A DNA stretch of 64,000 nt from contig JALEFZ010000055.1 in assembly GCA_022760475.1 (NCBI GenBank), forward strand, positions 186,001 through 250,000, written 5' to 3'. The translations under genes were made by a program, and so were the position numbers. Positions 1 to 9,285 of this stretch are shown here, piece after piece. How positions within the stretch are numbered: position 1 is the first letter of the stretch; each line of letters opens with the position of its first letter. The notes under the pieces were generated by a model. The model had not been told where the DNA came from. It did no database searches and saw nothing but the letters and a program-made list of their open reading frames with translations. The DNA comes from Bacteroidia bacterium. Lineage in GTDB: Bacteria > Bacteroidota > Bacteroidia > J057.

Positions 1-530
1 GATGGGAGACATTAGGATTGGAACCAGATGACAGGGCTAGAAAAGTTGCATTGAGTAAGAACGGAATAAAGAGTGAATTTTCTACCCATTTATTTGAAAT
101 CCAGGCTGCCAGTTTTGATGTTGTTAGTATGTGGCATGTACTAGAACATGTTCACGAGCTTCATAAATACTTAGATACGATTTTTAAAATCTTGAAAGAT
201 GATGGGGTTTTGATTATTGCGGTGCCTAATTATCAGTCATCCGACGCCCATCATTATAAGGATAAATGGGCTGCTTATGATGTCCCCCGACATCTGTACC
301 ATTTCTCTCCGGAGTCTATGGATAAACTTTTGGATAGCCATGACTTTCAGATTTTTTCTGAAAAGCATATGCCATTTGACTCATTCTATGTAAGTATGTT
401 GAGCGAAAAATATAAAACAGGAAGTACCCGATTGGTTCCTGCTTTCATGAATGGTGCGAAGTCTTTTGTTAATGCCTTGAATAAGCCAGAAAAATGTAGC
501 TCAGTTTTATATTTGGCAAGGAAAAAATAG
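1..530 (+). CDS. class I SAM-dependent methyltransferase, 3' part (cut by window start)
   Basis: This is the C-terminal part of a Methyltransf_23-type SAM-dependent methyltransferase. The frame is open to the left edge (first full codon at 3), and the residues before the TTG at 18 already read as the end of a nucleotide-binding strand (LGLEPDDRAR), so the true start lies outside the window. The motif DVVSMWHVLEHVHEL is the typical post-II region, followed by a DDGVLIIAVPN strand and the DVPRHLYHFSPESM segment that is common in this family. The substrate cannot be read from the sequence. The stop lies 2 bp before the convergent mqnD stop. The family is secure but the role is not. Confidence 0.85.
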   Translation, partial: WETLGLEPDDRARKVALSKNGIKSEFSTHLFEIQAASFDVVSMWHVLEHVHELHKYLDTIFKILKDDGVLIIAVPNYQSSDAHHYKDKWAAYDVPRHLYHFSPESMDKLLDSHDFQIFSEKHMPFDSFYVSMLSEKYKTGSTRLVPAFMNGAKSFVNALNKPEKCSSVLYLARKK

Positions 531-532
531 CG

Positions 533-1339
533 TCAAAAAAGTCCCATTTTATTTCCAACTGAAAGAAGATGATTTACCGCCCGGTGTCCATTTGGTCCTA
601 GTTCTTTTGAGTAATCATTGACATATAAATTTATGTGGGCTTTCATAACAGCTTCATCCATTTCTTGAGCATGAAGTCGAACAAACTTCATTGGAGAGTC
701 AGTGTGTTCCATTGCGTGGTTTACACTGGCTTTCATAATTATGTTTAAATCCTGAATTACCTTTCTTCCTAATTTTTTATGCGCCACAATGGCCCCGAGT
801 GGAATAGGTAACTCTGTTTTATTTTCCCAGTACTCCCCCAGATCCTGGACGAGTTGAAGCCCAAAATTTTGGTAAGTAAATCTATTTTCATGAATGATTA
901 CCCCGGCATCAACTTCTCCATCCAAAATCGCTGGCATGATCTCATGAAATAAATAGACCTTCTTATTTTGAATATGGTTAGAATAATAGCCTAGTAAAAG
1001 ATTTGCTGTTGTCTTTTCTCCTGGAATTGCGACAGATAAATTTTCGTTAATTATTTCATTAAGACTTAGTTCTCTTTTACTTATCAAAAGTGGGCCGCAA
1101 TTTTTTCCCAATGCACTTCCTGATTCCAATAAGTCATATTGAGAGCGTACATGGCCATAAGTATTATATGATATTTTTACCATGTCTAATTCTTCATTTA
1201 ATGCCCTCTGATTGAGATGAAGAATATCCTCCAGAATGAATTCAAATTTATAGCCCATCAGATCTACCTTCTGATTGTAAATGGCGTCGAACATGAAAGT
1301 ATCATTCGGACAAGTACTAAATCCAAGTTTAATTTTCAT
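533..1339 (-). CDS. mqnD: 1,4-dihydroxy-6-naphthoate synthase MqnD
   Basis: MqnD converts cyclic dehypoxanthinyl futalosine to 1,4-dihydroxy-6-naphthoate in the futalosine route to menaquinone, the respiratory quinone of Bacteroidota. The 268-aa protein has the usual family length and opens with the diagnostic FSTCPNDTFMFDAI segment. It continues with the periplasmic-binding-protein-like fold (DMVKISYNTYGHV, GEVDAGVIIHE, LPIPLGAIVAHKKLG). No other mqn gene is in the window, so the pathway is scattered. It may be co-transcribed with the MBL gene, whose stop lies 35 bp upstream of this start. The presence of MqnD implies the futalosine pathway rather than the classical Men pathway. Confidence 0.93.
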   Translation of the reverse strand: MKIKLGFSTCPNDTFMFDAIYNQKVDLMGYKFEFILEDILHLNQRALNEELDMVKISYNTYGHVRSQYDLLESGSALGKNCGPLLISKRELSLNEIINENLSVAIPGEKTTANLLLGYYSNHIQNKKVYLFHEIMPAILDGEVDAGVIIHENRFTYQNFGLQLVQDLGEYWENKTELPIPLGAIVAHKKLGRKVIQDLNIIMKASVNHAMEHTDSPMKFVRLHAQEMDEAVMKAHINLYVNDYSKELGPNGHRAVNHLLSVGNKMGLF

Positions 1340-1374
1340 TACTAATTGAAAAACTTGAAAATTTAAAAAAGGTT

Positions 1375-2070
1375 TTAAAGAAGGTATTCTGGATGATCAG
1401 CTACAAGTGGTACTTGATTGTCTGCTGGCACTTGTTCTGGGTTGACATGGTAACCGTATATTTCATAATCATCAAGGAAAAAGAAAAGGTCTTTATAATA
1501 AGAGTGTACCCCATCTGTATGTTCAAAGGACATCTCATGAAAAATTCTAAGTTTCTTCTTGGAATGACGAGATACACAGGAGAAGATTATTTCAGGATCA
1601 CCCAGGTCTCCAGATATTGCTACGATTTCATTCTCATCTTCGAAAATAAAACCATAGCTCTGCATATTTTCAACATGCAAGCCAAATGTATTTATCGCTT
1701 TTACTTCTGGTGTTTCTGAAATCGGGATGAAGTCAACAAACTCATCTACATTACCTAAACCAAAGGAAAGAAATTTATTTAGGTTATATTTGAAGGATTC
1801 ATCTGGAAATATGATTTTGGTTTTCTTCGGTTTATGAAGAAAAAAAGTATGATGCAGGATAGTGGTGCATAAACTGCCAACATGGTCATCATGGAAATGA
1901 GAAATTAGAATATAATCTAAATCATCTATTAGATTGTGTTTTCTCAAAGCCGGATAAACCGTATGCCCACAATCAAGTAGAAATTTTTTATTATTAATTT
2001 CTATCCAAATGGATGAATTTCCAGCATCAAAATCGAATGCTCCTCCGGTACCTAAAAATTTAACTTTCAT
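1375..2070 (-). CDS. MBL-fold metallohydrolase (RNase Z / cyclic-nucleotide phosphodiesterase-like)
   Basis: This is a 231-aa metallo-beta-lactamase-fold hydrolase. It has the N-terminal FLGTGGAF strand-turn, the dinuclear metal motif HFHDDHVGSL (HxHxDH), a downstream metal Asp in SGDLGDP, and late histidines (EMSFEHTDGVHSYY, GYHVNPEQVP). The layout is that of small stand-alone MBL proteins related to RNase Z or cAMP phosphodiesterases. There is no clear tRNA-binding exosite, so the substrate is open. It precedes mqnD on the same strand and diverges from yicC across a 120-bp region that must hold both promoters. Confidence 0.82.
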   Translation of the reverse strand: MKVKFLGTGGAFDFDAGNSSIWIEINNKKFLLDCGHTVYPALRKHNLIDDLDYILISHFHDDHVGSLCTTILHHTFFLHKPKKTKIIFPDESFKYNLNKFLSFGLGNVDEFVDFIPISETPEVKAINTFGLHVENMQSYGFIFEDENEIVAISGDLGDPEIIFSCVSRHSKKKLRIFHEMSFEHTDGVHSYYKDLFFFLDDYEIYGYHVNPEQVPADNQVPLVADHPEYLL

Positions 2071-2190
2071 GTCTCTTGGATTCGGGGTAGGTGAACCAGG
2101 ATCTCGTGTAAGAGAAATGTACTATTTACAGGTAAGTTACAATTAGAATTTGTAAATTTTCATGCTTTATACAAAAAGAAGCAATTCCTT

Positions 2191-3066
2191 ATGATTCAAT
2201 CCATGACTGGCTATGGTTCAGCCACCTGCTCCTCTCCTAATTTCAATGTAACTGTTGAGATAAAATCTTTAAATAGCAAGTTCCTGGAGTTTCAATTGAA
2301 GCTACCAAGGGTTTATATGAAGTATGAACATAAACTTAGAACTAGTTTATCCAAAAATCTCCAAAGAGGAAAAGTTACCCTATTATTGAATGTTGAAGTA
2401 TTAACTGGAGATAAAAGGACGCTGAATATTAATAAAAGCTTGGTAAAAAAATATCATCAGGAATTGACTGATCTTGCAGACTTTCTTGATATCCCCGCTC
2501 AAGTGAATATGGATCTGCTGTTGAATTTACCTGAGGTAATTCCAACTGAAGTTGAGCATGAAGATCCTGAAGAATGGCAATTGATCGAAAGAGCTGCAGC
2601 TTTAGCCTCTGCCGAACTTGTTAAAAGTAGAAAAGAGGAAGGGCAAGCCTTGGATCGTGATCTTGTTGCAAAAGTTGGGGAGATTAGGAAAAATCTGGAA
2701 GAGGTAAAATCACTAGCTCCGAGGAGACTTGAAAATGTTCGTTCGAGAATTGAACAGAGCCTCGAAGAGATTAAGCACAAAGTTGAAGCCGATCCAAATA
2801 GGTTCGAACAGGAATTGATATTTTACATGGAGAAGTATGACATTAATGAAGAAATTGTCAGGCTTACCCAGCACATCCAATATTTTGAAGAACTGAGAGC
2901 TACTGATAAAAGTAACGGTAAGCAATTACAATTTCTAAGTCAGGAGATGGGGCGTGAGATCAATACCATTGGATCCAAGGCTAACGATGCTCAGATCCAA
3001 AGGCATGTGGTAAAAATGAAGGATGAGTTGGAAAAGATAAAGGAACAAGTTCTCAACATCCTTTAG
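2191..3066 (+). CDS. yicC: YicC/YloC-family endoribonuclease
   Basis: This 291-aa protein has the full YicC family layout. It begins with the canonical MIQSMTGYGSA segment (YicC_N). A coiled-coil middle follows, and the DUF1732 C-terminal end contains EMGREINTIGSKAND and ends in KEQVLNIL. YicC-family proteins are conserved endoribonucleases implicated in RNA turnover and small-RNA decay. In many bacteria yicC sits next to gmk, but here the neighbour is a convergent enoyl-CoA hydratase gene 2 bp away. The start fits the family exactly. Confidence 0.93.
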   Translation: MIQSMTGYGSATCSSPNFNVTVEIKSLNSKFLEFQLKLPRVYMKYEHKLRTSLSKNLQRGKVTLLLNVEVLTGDKRTLNINKSLVKKYHQELTDLADFLDIPAQVNMDLLLNLPEVIPTEVEHEDPEEWQLIERAAALASAELVKSRKEEGQALDRDLVAKVGEIRKNLEEVKSLAPRRLENVRSRIEQSLEEIKHKVEADPNRFEQELIFYMEKYDINEEIVRLTQHIQYFEELRATDKSNGKQLQFLSQEMGREINTIGSKANDAQIQRHVVKMKDELEKIKEQVLNIL

Positions 3067-3068
3067 TA

Positions 3069-3866
3069 TTATTCACCTTTAAAATTGGCTTTTCTCTTTT
3101 GTAGGAAGGCTGCAATGCCCTCGAAGAAATCTTTGGTAACAAAATTTTCACCTTGGTTAACAGCTTCAGTATCCAATCCTGCTGCTAAGCCTTGGGTCAT
3201 TCCTGCGTAAAGATTTTTCTTCGTATTTCTAATTGCAATGAAGGGCCCTTCAGAGATGGACTTGGCCATTTCGTGCACAAAGCTATCTAGTTCTCCGTCA
3301 GGAAGGATTTTATTTACAAGTCCCAGAGATTCCGCTTCACTCGAAGTGATTATCTTGTTTAGTGCCATCAGTTCAAATGCTTTGTGGTAACCTACTTTTT
3401 GTGGCATGAAATAGGCCCCTCCTCCATCACTTGACAATCCAATTCTTGTAAAAATTTGACTGAATCGAGAAGTCTCGGATGCATATATCATATCACACGC
3501 AAGTGCAAAGTTAAAAGCTGCGCCAACACAGTTGCCCCTTACTTTTGCGATGAAGACCTTATCCATTTTCCTCATTTCCTGGATCATTACATTGTAATTT
3601 TCCCTGAGAAATTCTGTAACACTAAATTTTCCATTTGAAACCACTCTTGGGTCAAGATCTGCCCCAGCACAGAAGTCAGCTCCCTCACCAGTCAACACAA
3701 TAACCCTGATACTGTCTTCATTTTTTGTTTTCAGTATTTCATCCTTGAGTCTAGTAGCCATATCATTACTTATGGCATTTTTTCTCTTGGGATTATTGAG
3801 GCTAATTGTCTTGACGAAACCTTCAGTTTTGACGAGTATTTTTTCTAGCAATAGATCTTCTGACAT
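3069..3866 (-). CDS. enoyl-CoA hydratase/isomerase family protein
   Basis: This is a crotonase-fold protein of 265 aa from the chosen start. Visible motifs are NNPKRKNAIS near the N-terminus, the first oxyanion-hole loop GADFCAGADL, the second oxyanion-hole region VRGNCVGAAFNFALACD, and GLSSDGGGAYFMPQKVG around the catalytic loop. It probably acts in fatty-acid or branched-chain acyl-CoA degradation, but the exact substrate (hydratase or isomerase) cannot be assigned. I chose the ATG at 3866 because homologues begin close to the ILVKTEG segment. An in-frame ATG at 3893 would add nine residues (MHNFLRPIL). Its stop faces the yicC stop. Confidence 0.88.
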   Translation of the reverse strand: MSEDLLLEKILVKTEGFVKTISLNNPKRKNAISNDMATRLKDEILKTKNEDSIRVIVLTGEGADFCAGADLDPRVVSNGKFSVTEFLRENYNVMIQEMRKMDKVFIAKVRGNCVGAAFNFALACDMIYASETSRFSQIFTRIGLSSDGGGAYFMPQKVGYHKAFELMALNKIITSSEAESLGLVNKILPDGELDSFVHEMAKSISEGPFIAIRNTKKNLYAGMTQGLAAGLDTEAVNQGENFVTKDFFEGIAAFLQKRKANFKGE

Positions 3867-4003
3867 GAGTATTGGTCTTAAAAAGTTATGCAAGCATACT
3901 ATTTACAATATAGTGAATTTCTTTTCTCTCCCGAATGGAAACTATCAATTATCTAATAGGATGATCGGATATTTCCTTATTTTTATGATGAAAACTTTAA
4001 AGG

Positions 4004-4597
4004 ATGAGTGTACTAAAATTAAAGATGGCAACTGATCCATCTTGGGTTAAGCATATCGTTGAAGGAAATATTGAAGAGATTCTAACGGATCATGCATACT
4101 GTGAACAGAAGGCAGCTTCAACTGCTATTTCATTAATTGTCCAGTACCCGGAATTTCCTGAATTAGTTGAAAAGATGTCAGATCTTGCACAGGAAGAAAT
4201 GGGCCATTTTCGCATGGTTTTTAAAGAGATTAAAAAAAGAGGTTATAAATTAGGTAGAGAAAGGAAAGACTCATATGTCAATGAGTTGGTAAAATATATC
4301 AAAGTAAAAGGTAAGTCCAAAGAGGAAGCTTTGGCAGATAAACTTCTTTTTTCTGCAATGATTGAGGCTAGAAGCTGTGAGAGGTTTAAGGTTTTGTCAG
4401 AAAATATTGATGACCAGGACTTATCTACTTTCTATCATAAATTGATGATTTCGGAGGCTCGACACTATACGATGTTCATAAAACTAGCCAAGGATTTATG
4501 CCCAAACATGGACATAGATCAGAAATGGGCTGACTTTTTGGAATTCGAAGCTGATGTAATTTCCCGCTACGGAAAATCTGAAAGAATTCACGGATGA
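4004..4597 (+). CDS. miaE: tRNA-(ms[2]io[6]A)-hydroxylase, MiaE family
   Basis: This 197-aa ferritin-like diiron protein belongs to the MiaE family, which hydroxylates the prenyl group of 2-methylthio-N6-isopentenyladenosine at tRNA position 37. Diiron ligand motifs are visible: EEILTDHAYCEQKAAST, AQEEMGHFRMV, IEARSCERF and SEARHYTMF, i.e. two E...ExxH sets on a four-helix bundle. The start at 4004 gives the family-like MSVLKLKMATDPSW; an alternative ATG is at 4025. The gene abuts the convergent spermidine-synthase-like gene with no gap. Its partners MiaA and MiaB are not in this window. Confidence 0.9.
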   Translation: MSVLKLKMATDPSWVKHIVEGNIEEILTDHAYCEQKAASTAISLIVQYPEFPELVEKMSDLAQEEMGHFRMVFKEIKKRGYKLGRERKDSYVNELVKYIKVKGKSKEEALADKLLFSAMIEARSCERFKVLSENIDDQDLSTFYHKLMISEARHYTMFIKLAKDLCPNMDIDQKWADFLEFEADVISRYGKSERIHG

Positions 4598-6208
4598 TCA
4601 ATTCCTGGGACCTTGAACTTTCTTGATGTTTGAGTAATCCCAACTTTTCTCATAGTAGTGGATCAAAGATTGATTATCGAGTTTGTTGATGTTCGTCTCA
4701 ATTTTCTTTGTATCCTCATCAAAGTAAAATAGGATTTCCAGCATATTTTCATTTAAATATCTGAAATCTGTCGTTTCTTTTTTCTTAGCTAGATTTAGCT
4801 TTAAAGTTTCAATTTCTTTGGAAAGAACTAAGCTATTTGTAGATCCTTGTGGAGTTTTCTTTCCAAGATTAAATCCCCACTCGCCAAAGGCAGGAACATA
4901 AGTTCGGTATGGCAGGGTGTAATCAAACTCTGATTCAACCGTTTTATTTATACACCAGAATGCTCTTGGGGCATAATAAGGTGAAGTACTTTGTGTTACA
5001 AAAGTACCGCCCATAGCTAGCCGCTTTTTCAGGATTCCATAAAATGACTTACTGTATAATTTTCCGAGGCTAGTTTCATGTGGATCTGGTAAATCGATGA
5101 TAATTACTGAATAGTATTCGGAGCTATTTTCCAGAAATTTATATGCATCCTCATTGTAAACTTTAAGTTTAGGGTTCAGCATGGATTTCTTATTTAGCTT
5201 TTGGAAAATGGGATGCTTTTCACCTAGACGGGTCATTTCCGGATCCAAATCTACCAAGTCAATTTTTTGAACCTCTTCGTATTTCAAAACTTCTCGCACT
5301 GCCATTCCATCACCTCCCCCAAGTATTAGAACCTTTTCCTGATTTTCACTCAGAAGCATGGGGATATGTACCAGTGCCTCATGGTATCTGTATTCATCCT
5401 GAGAAGAAAACTGCAGGTTTCCATTGATGAACAAACGGGTGTCTTGATTCCATTTGGTCAATACTAATTTTTGGTAAGCAGTCTGTTTGGAGTAGATGAT
5501 TTGATCTCTATATAGGAATTGTTCAAAATAGGATACCAACTGAAATGAAAATATGAATCCAGCAATTAGCCCAACCATTGATATCCAGCTTAAACCAAAC
5601 AGGAAGCTGAAGTTTTTTAATTCCTTTCGGAATAGCCATGTGTTAAGAATAGCGACGGAGATATTTAGCATTCCGACTACGAATGCCGTTTTCATTGTTC
5701 CAAGGTTGGGAAGCAGTATCAAAGGAAATAGTAGCGATGCTAAAAGTGCTCCAAAGTAATCGAATGATAAGACATCAGAAACTGCTTGCCTGAGGCTTTC
5801 ATAATTTCGAACAATTCTTGTAAGTAGTGGAATTTCTACACCAATAATTCCACCCAAAATACCAATCACTAAGAAGGTTATTCCATAAAAGTAGGGAGTC
5901 AATGAAAAGGCAAAATATAGGATCAGAGTAGATAGCCCTCCAACTATTCCCAGTATTATTTCTAATTGGATAAACCAGCCTAAAAGATTTTTTTGAATAA
6001 ACCTTGAAAGGTATGATCCAACGCCCATGAATGAAAGAAACAAGCCTATGATTATGGAAAAGTGGAGAATACTTGAACCCTGGAAGTAACTGGAAATTGT
6101 ACTAATCAATAGCTCATATAGGATACCGCATATGGCTATAATAAATACAGAAATAAGTAAAATTGGGCTTTTTATATTTTTTTGACTGGGGACTGTGTTT
6201 TCGTTCAT
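4598..6208 (-). CDS. membrane-anchored spermidine synthase-like protein
   Basis: This 536-aa fusion has an N-terminal membrane domain of about seven hydrophobic helices (residues about 12-225). It is followed by a cytosolic spermidine-synthase fold: the nucleotide/dcSAM loop LILGGGDGMAVREV near residues 293-306, an acidic strand end VDLDPEM, and the catalytic-Asp region IIDLPDPHETSLGKLYS. In this architecture the polyamine aminopropyltransferase domain is usual, but the true amine is uncertain because several members are annotated only by fold. No speD or speH is nearby. It lies 9 bp downstream of the M48 protease gene on the same strand, suggesting co-transcription. Confidence 0.83.
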   Translation of the reverse strand: MNENTVPSQKNIKSPILLISVFIIAICGILYELLISTISSYFQGSSILHFSIIIGLFLSFMGVGSYLSRFIQKNLLGWFIQLEIILGIVGGLSTLILYFAFSLTPYFYGITFLVIGILGGIIGVEIPLLTRIVRNYESLRQAVSDVLSFDYFGALLASLLFPLILLPNLGTMKTAFVVGMLNISVAILNTWLFRKELKNFSFLFGLSWISMVGLIAGFIFSFQLVSYFEQFLYRDQIIYSKQTAYQKLVLTKWNQDTRLFINGNLQFSSQDEYRYHEALVHIPMLLSENQEKVLILGGGDGMAVREVLKYEEVQKIDLVDLDPEMTRLGEKHPIFQKLNKKSMLNPKLKVYNEDAYKFLENSSEYYSVIIIDLPDPHETSLGKLYSKSFYGILKKRLAMGGTFVTQSTSPYYAPRAFWCINKTVESEFDYTLPYRTYVPAFGEWGFNLGKKTPQGSTNSLVLSKEIETLKLNLAKKKETTDFRYLNENMLEILFYFDEDTKKIETNINKLDNQSLIHYYEKSWDYSNIKKVQGPRN

Positions 6209-6217
6209 TTTGTTGGG

Positions 6218-8359
6218 TTAGTCCTTGGATTTTTGGTGAAGTTGCAGGAAAAAGTCATACAATTGAGAATTCATGTTGCTTTCTGAGGCTTTCATTCCCA
6301 CCCTCTTGGAAAGGACACTATTTGAAGCATCTTTTTCAAGATCATAAATTACGGCATACAAGATAAAGTCTTGTTGTGGGGTAAAATTATAAAAAAGGCT
6401 GTAAGGCAAAATAGGAAGGAATAAAATACCTGCTACTAAGGTCAAGTTTTTACTTTTTCTGCTTTGCTTGATTCCAATTCCGCCAAGTGCAATTATGTAA
6501 GGTGTTCCGAAAACCGGTATCAATTCCTGAACATCGTCATAGTATAAGCTTACCCAATCTAGGCTGCTATGATTGTTGCGTTCCAAAATCCATAATTTTA
6601 TCAGGCTCATCTGTCTGTGCTTTTCCGAATTTTCCTTTCCAATATAGGGAGGTGCCAGTATCTGATTTTGTATTTCAAATTTATCAGCATATTGGTTTAC
6701 CATGCTCATAAATTCTTTTTGATACTTCTCGGATTTAAAATATTGGTTACTTATTTCTTTTCTATCATCATAGTACTGAAAGAAAGGATCGATGAATACA
6801 ACCTGATCAATTCCAAAATGATAGCCTGTTAGTTTTATTTTTTTCTTATCCAGAATTAAGTCAGTCTTATCCAGAGGCATCAACAGCTTTTTGGGATTCT
6901 TCGTTAAAGAATTTTCAAATAGTGATACAAAGTCATTTTCTGTCAATGCTTTTTTTAGCCCTAGTTTAAAGACTTGATTTTTCTGAATATCACGCAAATA
7001 TTCTTTAGAATAGAAAGCTTTCCCAAACTGAAAAATGATTGTTTCAAGTGCTTTTTGATTCCTCGGAGAGGGATAACTTTTGAGCAGATTCCAGTTGTAT
7101 AAAATAGCCATGAGATTTATCTGCTCGTCCGTCAGTACATCAAAGATGTAATTTACACGATTCTCAGGCCCGTTTTTTTCCTCAAAATTGATATGTACAT
7201 CCCATAGTCTACCTGAATTTGCATAATTGGCGAGGCCAAAGAGAGCAAATCCGATCTCTTTCATCAAATAGGGATGCCCAGGATGCTCTTTGAGTAGGAT
7301 ATTGGCCAGGTAAATAGCCTTTTCATATTTATTCTCTAACAAATATTGCCTGACTAACTCAAAGCGACATTGCTTTTGTAGACTATGAAAGCGTGAAGCT
7401 GGAAGGATAAATTCATTTCGCGATGAATTATCAATTTTTCGGACTTTACGTCTTATTAAAGTTTGCCTTCTAATGGGGCTGGGATGTGTACCCCTTATTG
7501 GTAATTTCTTAAGACTTATTGGATCCGGGTCAGCATATGACCCAAAGAAACTGGTATCGGAAAAAGTGAGATAAGCAGAGTTAAAATCTTTAAGGCTGAA
7601 AGAAATATTTCTATAGGGCTCTTTTTCATTTTTAAGTACATCAAAAACTTTTACAGCAGAAGCTAGAGAATACTTTGAACTCAGGAAAAGTTGCAAGCCT
7701 AATTGGTCGGCTTCCTCTTCCTTTTCCTTTGAGTATTTATTGGTCTCAACTAATGCTTTTTGATAAGCATATTTCTGAAAATTTGAGGATTGGGTTTGCG
7801 AATATATCTCGCTATTGTTGATATATATATCAAGTGGATGTTTTTCGATGTAGTGGCTGATCTCATGGCAAAGGATGAATGCCAATTGGGCTTCATTTTT
7901 AACTTGAGATAGTAAACCAAGGTTTATGAGAATAATGCCCTCGCTAGATGTAAAAGCATTTACGCTTGAAGATTTAACGGTGTAAAACCTTAGCTTTTCT
8001 CGAACTTCAGGTTTTTCTTCAAGTAAAATATCAGCAATCTCTGAAACGTACTTGCTTGCTGGATCATTAAAAGTGACCTTTCCACTATTTAGTAATTGGT
8101 TAATATGATAAAACGATTCCTCATAAAATGATTTTTCTAGTTCGAGATCTGAATTTTCTTTTTGGTTTAATGAGTCAGTCTTTTTGTTGTACTTTTCCGA
8201 AAAAGAATAAATAAAATCATCAGGAATTTTGCCACTAGACTGGAGTGGTTTAAAGTTATAATGATCCTGGCCAATGCCTTGACACTGGAAAAATACCAAT
8301 AACAGTGAAAACAGGATATAATAATTCCTTTGTGTAGATTGAATTTTTGTCATATCCAT
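6218..8359 (-). CDS. secreted M48-family zinc metalloprotease
   Basis: From the chosen start this is a 713-aa protein with a signal peptide (YYILFSLLLVFF, no proper lipobox before its Cys) and an M48 peptidase domain. The HEISH zinc motif is near residue 165 and the third ligand lies in EADQLGLQLF. The region between residues about 350 and 450 looks TPR-like, and the C-terminal half has no domain I recognise. It is probably periplasmic, in the BepA/YfgC style of envelope quality control, but that is inference. I chose the ATG at 8359 (M at 8353 is an alternative) because it precedes the signal peptide; the longer frame to 8461 would overlap the DUF4286 gene. Confidence 0.85.
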   Translation of the reverse strand: MDMTKIQSTQRNYYILFSLLLVFFQCQGIGQDHYNFKPLQSSGKIPDDFIYSFSEKYNKKTDSLNQKENSDLELEKSFYEESFYHINQLLNSGKVTFNDPASKYVSEIADILLEEKPEVREKLRFYTVKSSSVNAFTSSEGIILINLGLLSQVKNEAQLAFILCHEISHYIEKHPLDIYINNSEIYSQTQSSNFQKYAYQKALVETNKYSKEKEEEADQLGLQLFLSSKYSLASAVKVFDVLKNEKEPYRNISFSLKDFNSAYLTFSDTSFFGSYADPDPISLKKLPIRGTHPSPIRRQTLIRRKVRKIDNSSRNEFILPASRFHSLQKQCRFELVRQYLLENKYEKAIYLANILLKEHPGHPYLMKEIGFALFGLANYANSGRLWDVHINFEEKNGPENRVNYIFDVLTDEQINLMAILYNWNLLKSYPSPRNQKALETIIFQFGKAFYSKEYLRDIQKNQVFKLGLKKALTENDFVSLFENSLTKNPKKLLMPLDKTDLILDKKKIKLTGYHFGIDQVVFIDPFFQYYDDRKEISNQYFKSEKYQKEFMSMVNQYADKFEIQNQILAPPYIGKENSEKHRQMSLIKLWILERNNHSSLDWVSLYYDDVQELIPVFGTPYIIALGGIGIKQSRKSKNLTLVAGILFLPILPYSLFYNFTPQQDFILYAVIYDLEKDASNSVLSKRVGMKASESNMNSQLYDFFLQLHQKSKD

Positions 8360-8390
8360 GAATGCTGCAGATAGTAACTGCCTTCCAATT

Positions 8391-8696
8391 CTATACCTGT
8401 TCGAGAAGCGTATGGAAAGAGACAAAACGATTGCCGTATCTTTCTTGTTGTGCCTTTCCAAATTTACCAGAGAATTCCCGCTGATATTTTCTGTAAATTG
8501 CTACTGATTCACACGAAAATTGAATATTATAAGTAACCATTTGACTGTCGACAATGGGATCCAAAAGTTTCATCATTTTGAATGAGTCAAATAGCTTAGT
8601 ATCAAGTACTTTTGGAATATATGTGGTTTTGATCCATGATAACCAATCATTTTCAATACCTCTGTCTAATGAAATGGTTTCACTGAATATTATCAT
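8391..8696 (-). CDS. DUF4286 family protein
   Basis: This small 101-aa protein matches the DUF4286 family common in Bacteroidota. The recognisable elements are an N-terminal beta strand with MIIFSETISLDRG, a conserved aromatic helix (WLSWIKTTYIPKVL), MKLLDPIVDSQMVTYNIQF, and a final FVSFHTLLEQV. The fold resembles a ferredoxin-like dimer but no function has been established. It lies 31 bp upstream of the M48 protease start and on the same strand, so the two may be co-transcribed. Confidence 0.85.
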   Translation of the reverse strand: MIIFSETISLDRGIENDWLSWIKTTYIPKVLDTKLFDSFKMMKLLDPIVDSQMVTYNIQFSCESVAIYRKYQREFSGKFGKAQQERYGNRFVSFHTLLEQV

Positions 8697-8773
8697 ACCC
8701 TTTTTGTCAGTTAATTCGTAATAAAGGTAAAGTTAGGATGAAAATCCTTTCTTAAAGGATAAATTTCATACTT

Positions 8774-9283
8774 ATGCGAAGATTTTTGATCATTTCTTTT
8801 TTTGCATTACTCCTTATTTCTCTTGTCGTAATATTCTACCCAAGGGGAGATAAAGGTGCTCAATTTGGACAGGTCAAATTACCTGAAAATGTAAAGGAAC
8901 TTTTGGTTGGCAAGTGGGAATGGAAATCCACTATTGATCCGTTTGATAATTCCAATAAGAGGATAGCAGAGAAAGAAGGGGAAAAATATCTACTTATTAA
9001 CTCCGATGGATCATTTACTGAATGGTCTAAGGAAGAGTCAAGAGCTGGAAACTGGATCTTAAACAAGAAAAAAACCGCAGTGGCTTTCCTTTATGATGAT
9101 GAAAATACAAGAAATAGCCGGGCATCAGCTTCATTGTTGGCGTATGAGTATAGGCATCGGATAAAAAGCATTGATAAAAATGGCTTAGTCCTTGGAATTC
9201 AAGGTAGACATGGAATTGTCCAAGAAGCTTATGAAGCAGTAAGTGATTCTGCCTGGAATGTGATGTTTCCAGAAAGTAAGTAA
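8774..9283 (+). CDS. membrane-anchored or secreted lipocalin-like protein
   Basis: This 169-aa protein has an N-terminal hydrophobic segment (LIISFFALLLISLVVIFY) that could be a signal anchor or signal peptide. A beta-rich domain follows, opening with LLVGKWEWKS, the LxGxWxW start typical of bacterial lipocalin-like domains, and continuing YLLINSDGSFTEW and GNWILNKKKTAVAFLY. No ligand or enzymatic residue is obvious. It is followed 2 bp later by the HSDR_N gene and probably shares its transcript. I recognise the fold type, not a named family. Confidence 0.72.
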   Translation: MRRFLIISFFALLLISLVVIFYPRGDKGAQFGQVKLPENVKELLVGKWEWKSTIDPFDNSNKRIAEKEGEKYLLINSDGSFTEWSKEESRAGNWILNKKKTAVAFLYDDENTRNSRASASLLAYEYRHRIKSIDKNGLVLGIQGRHGIVQEAYEAVSDSAWNVMFPESK

Positions 9284-9285
9284 TA

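Noticed and set aside
1393..1719. 108-aa plus-strand open frame
   Set aside because: It lies wholly within the MBL gene on the opposite strand and has no family pattern.
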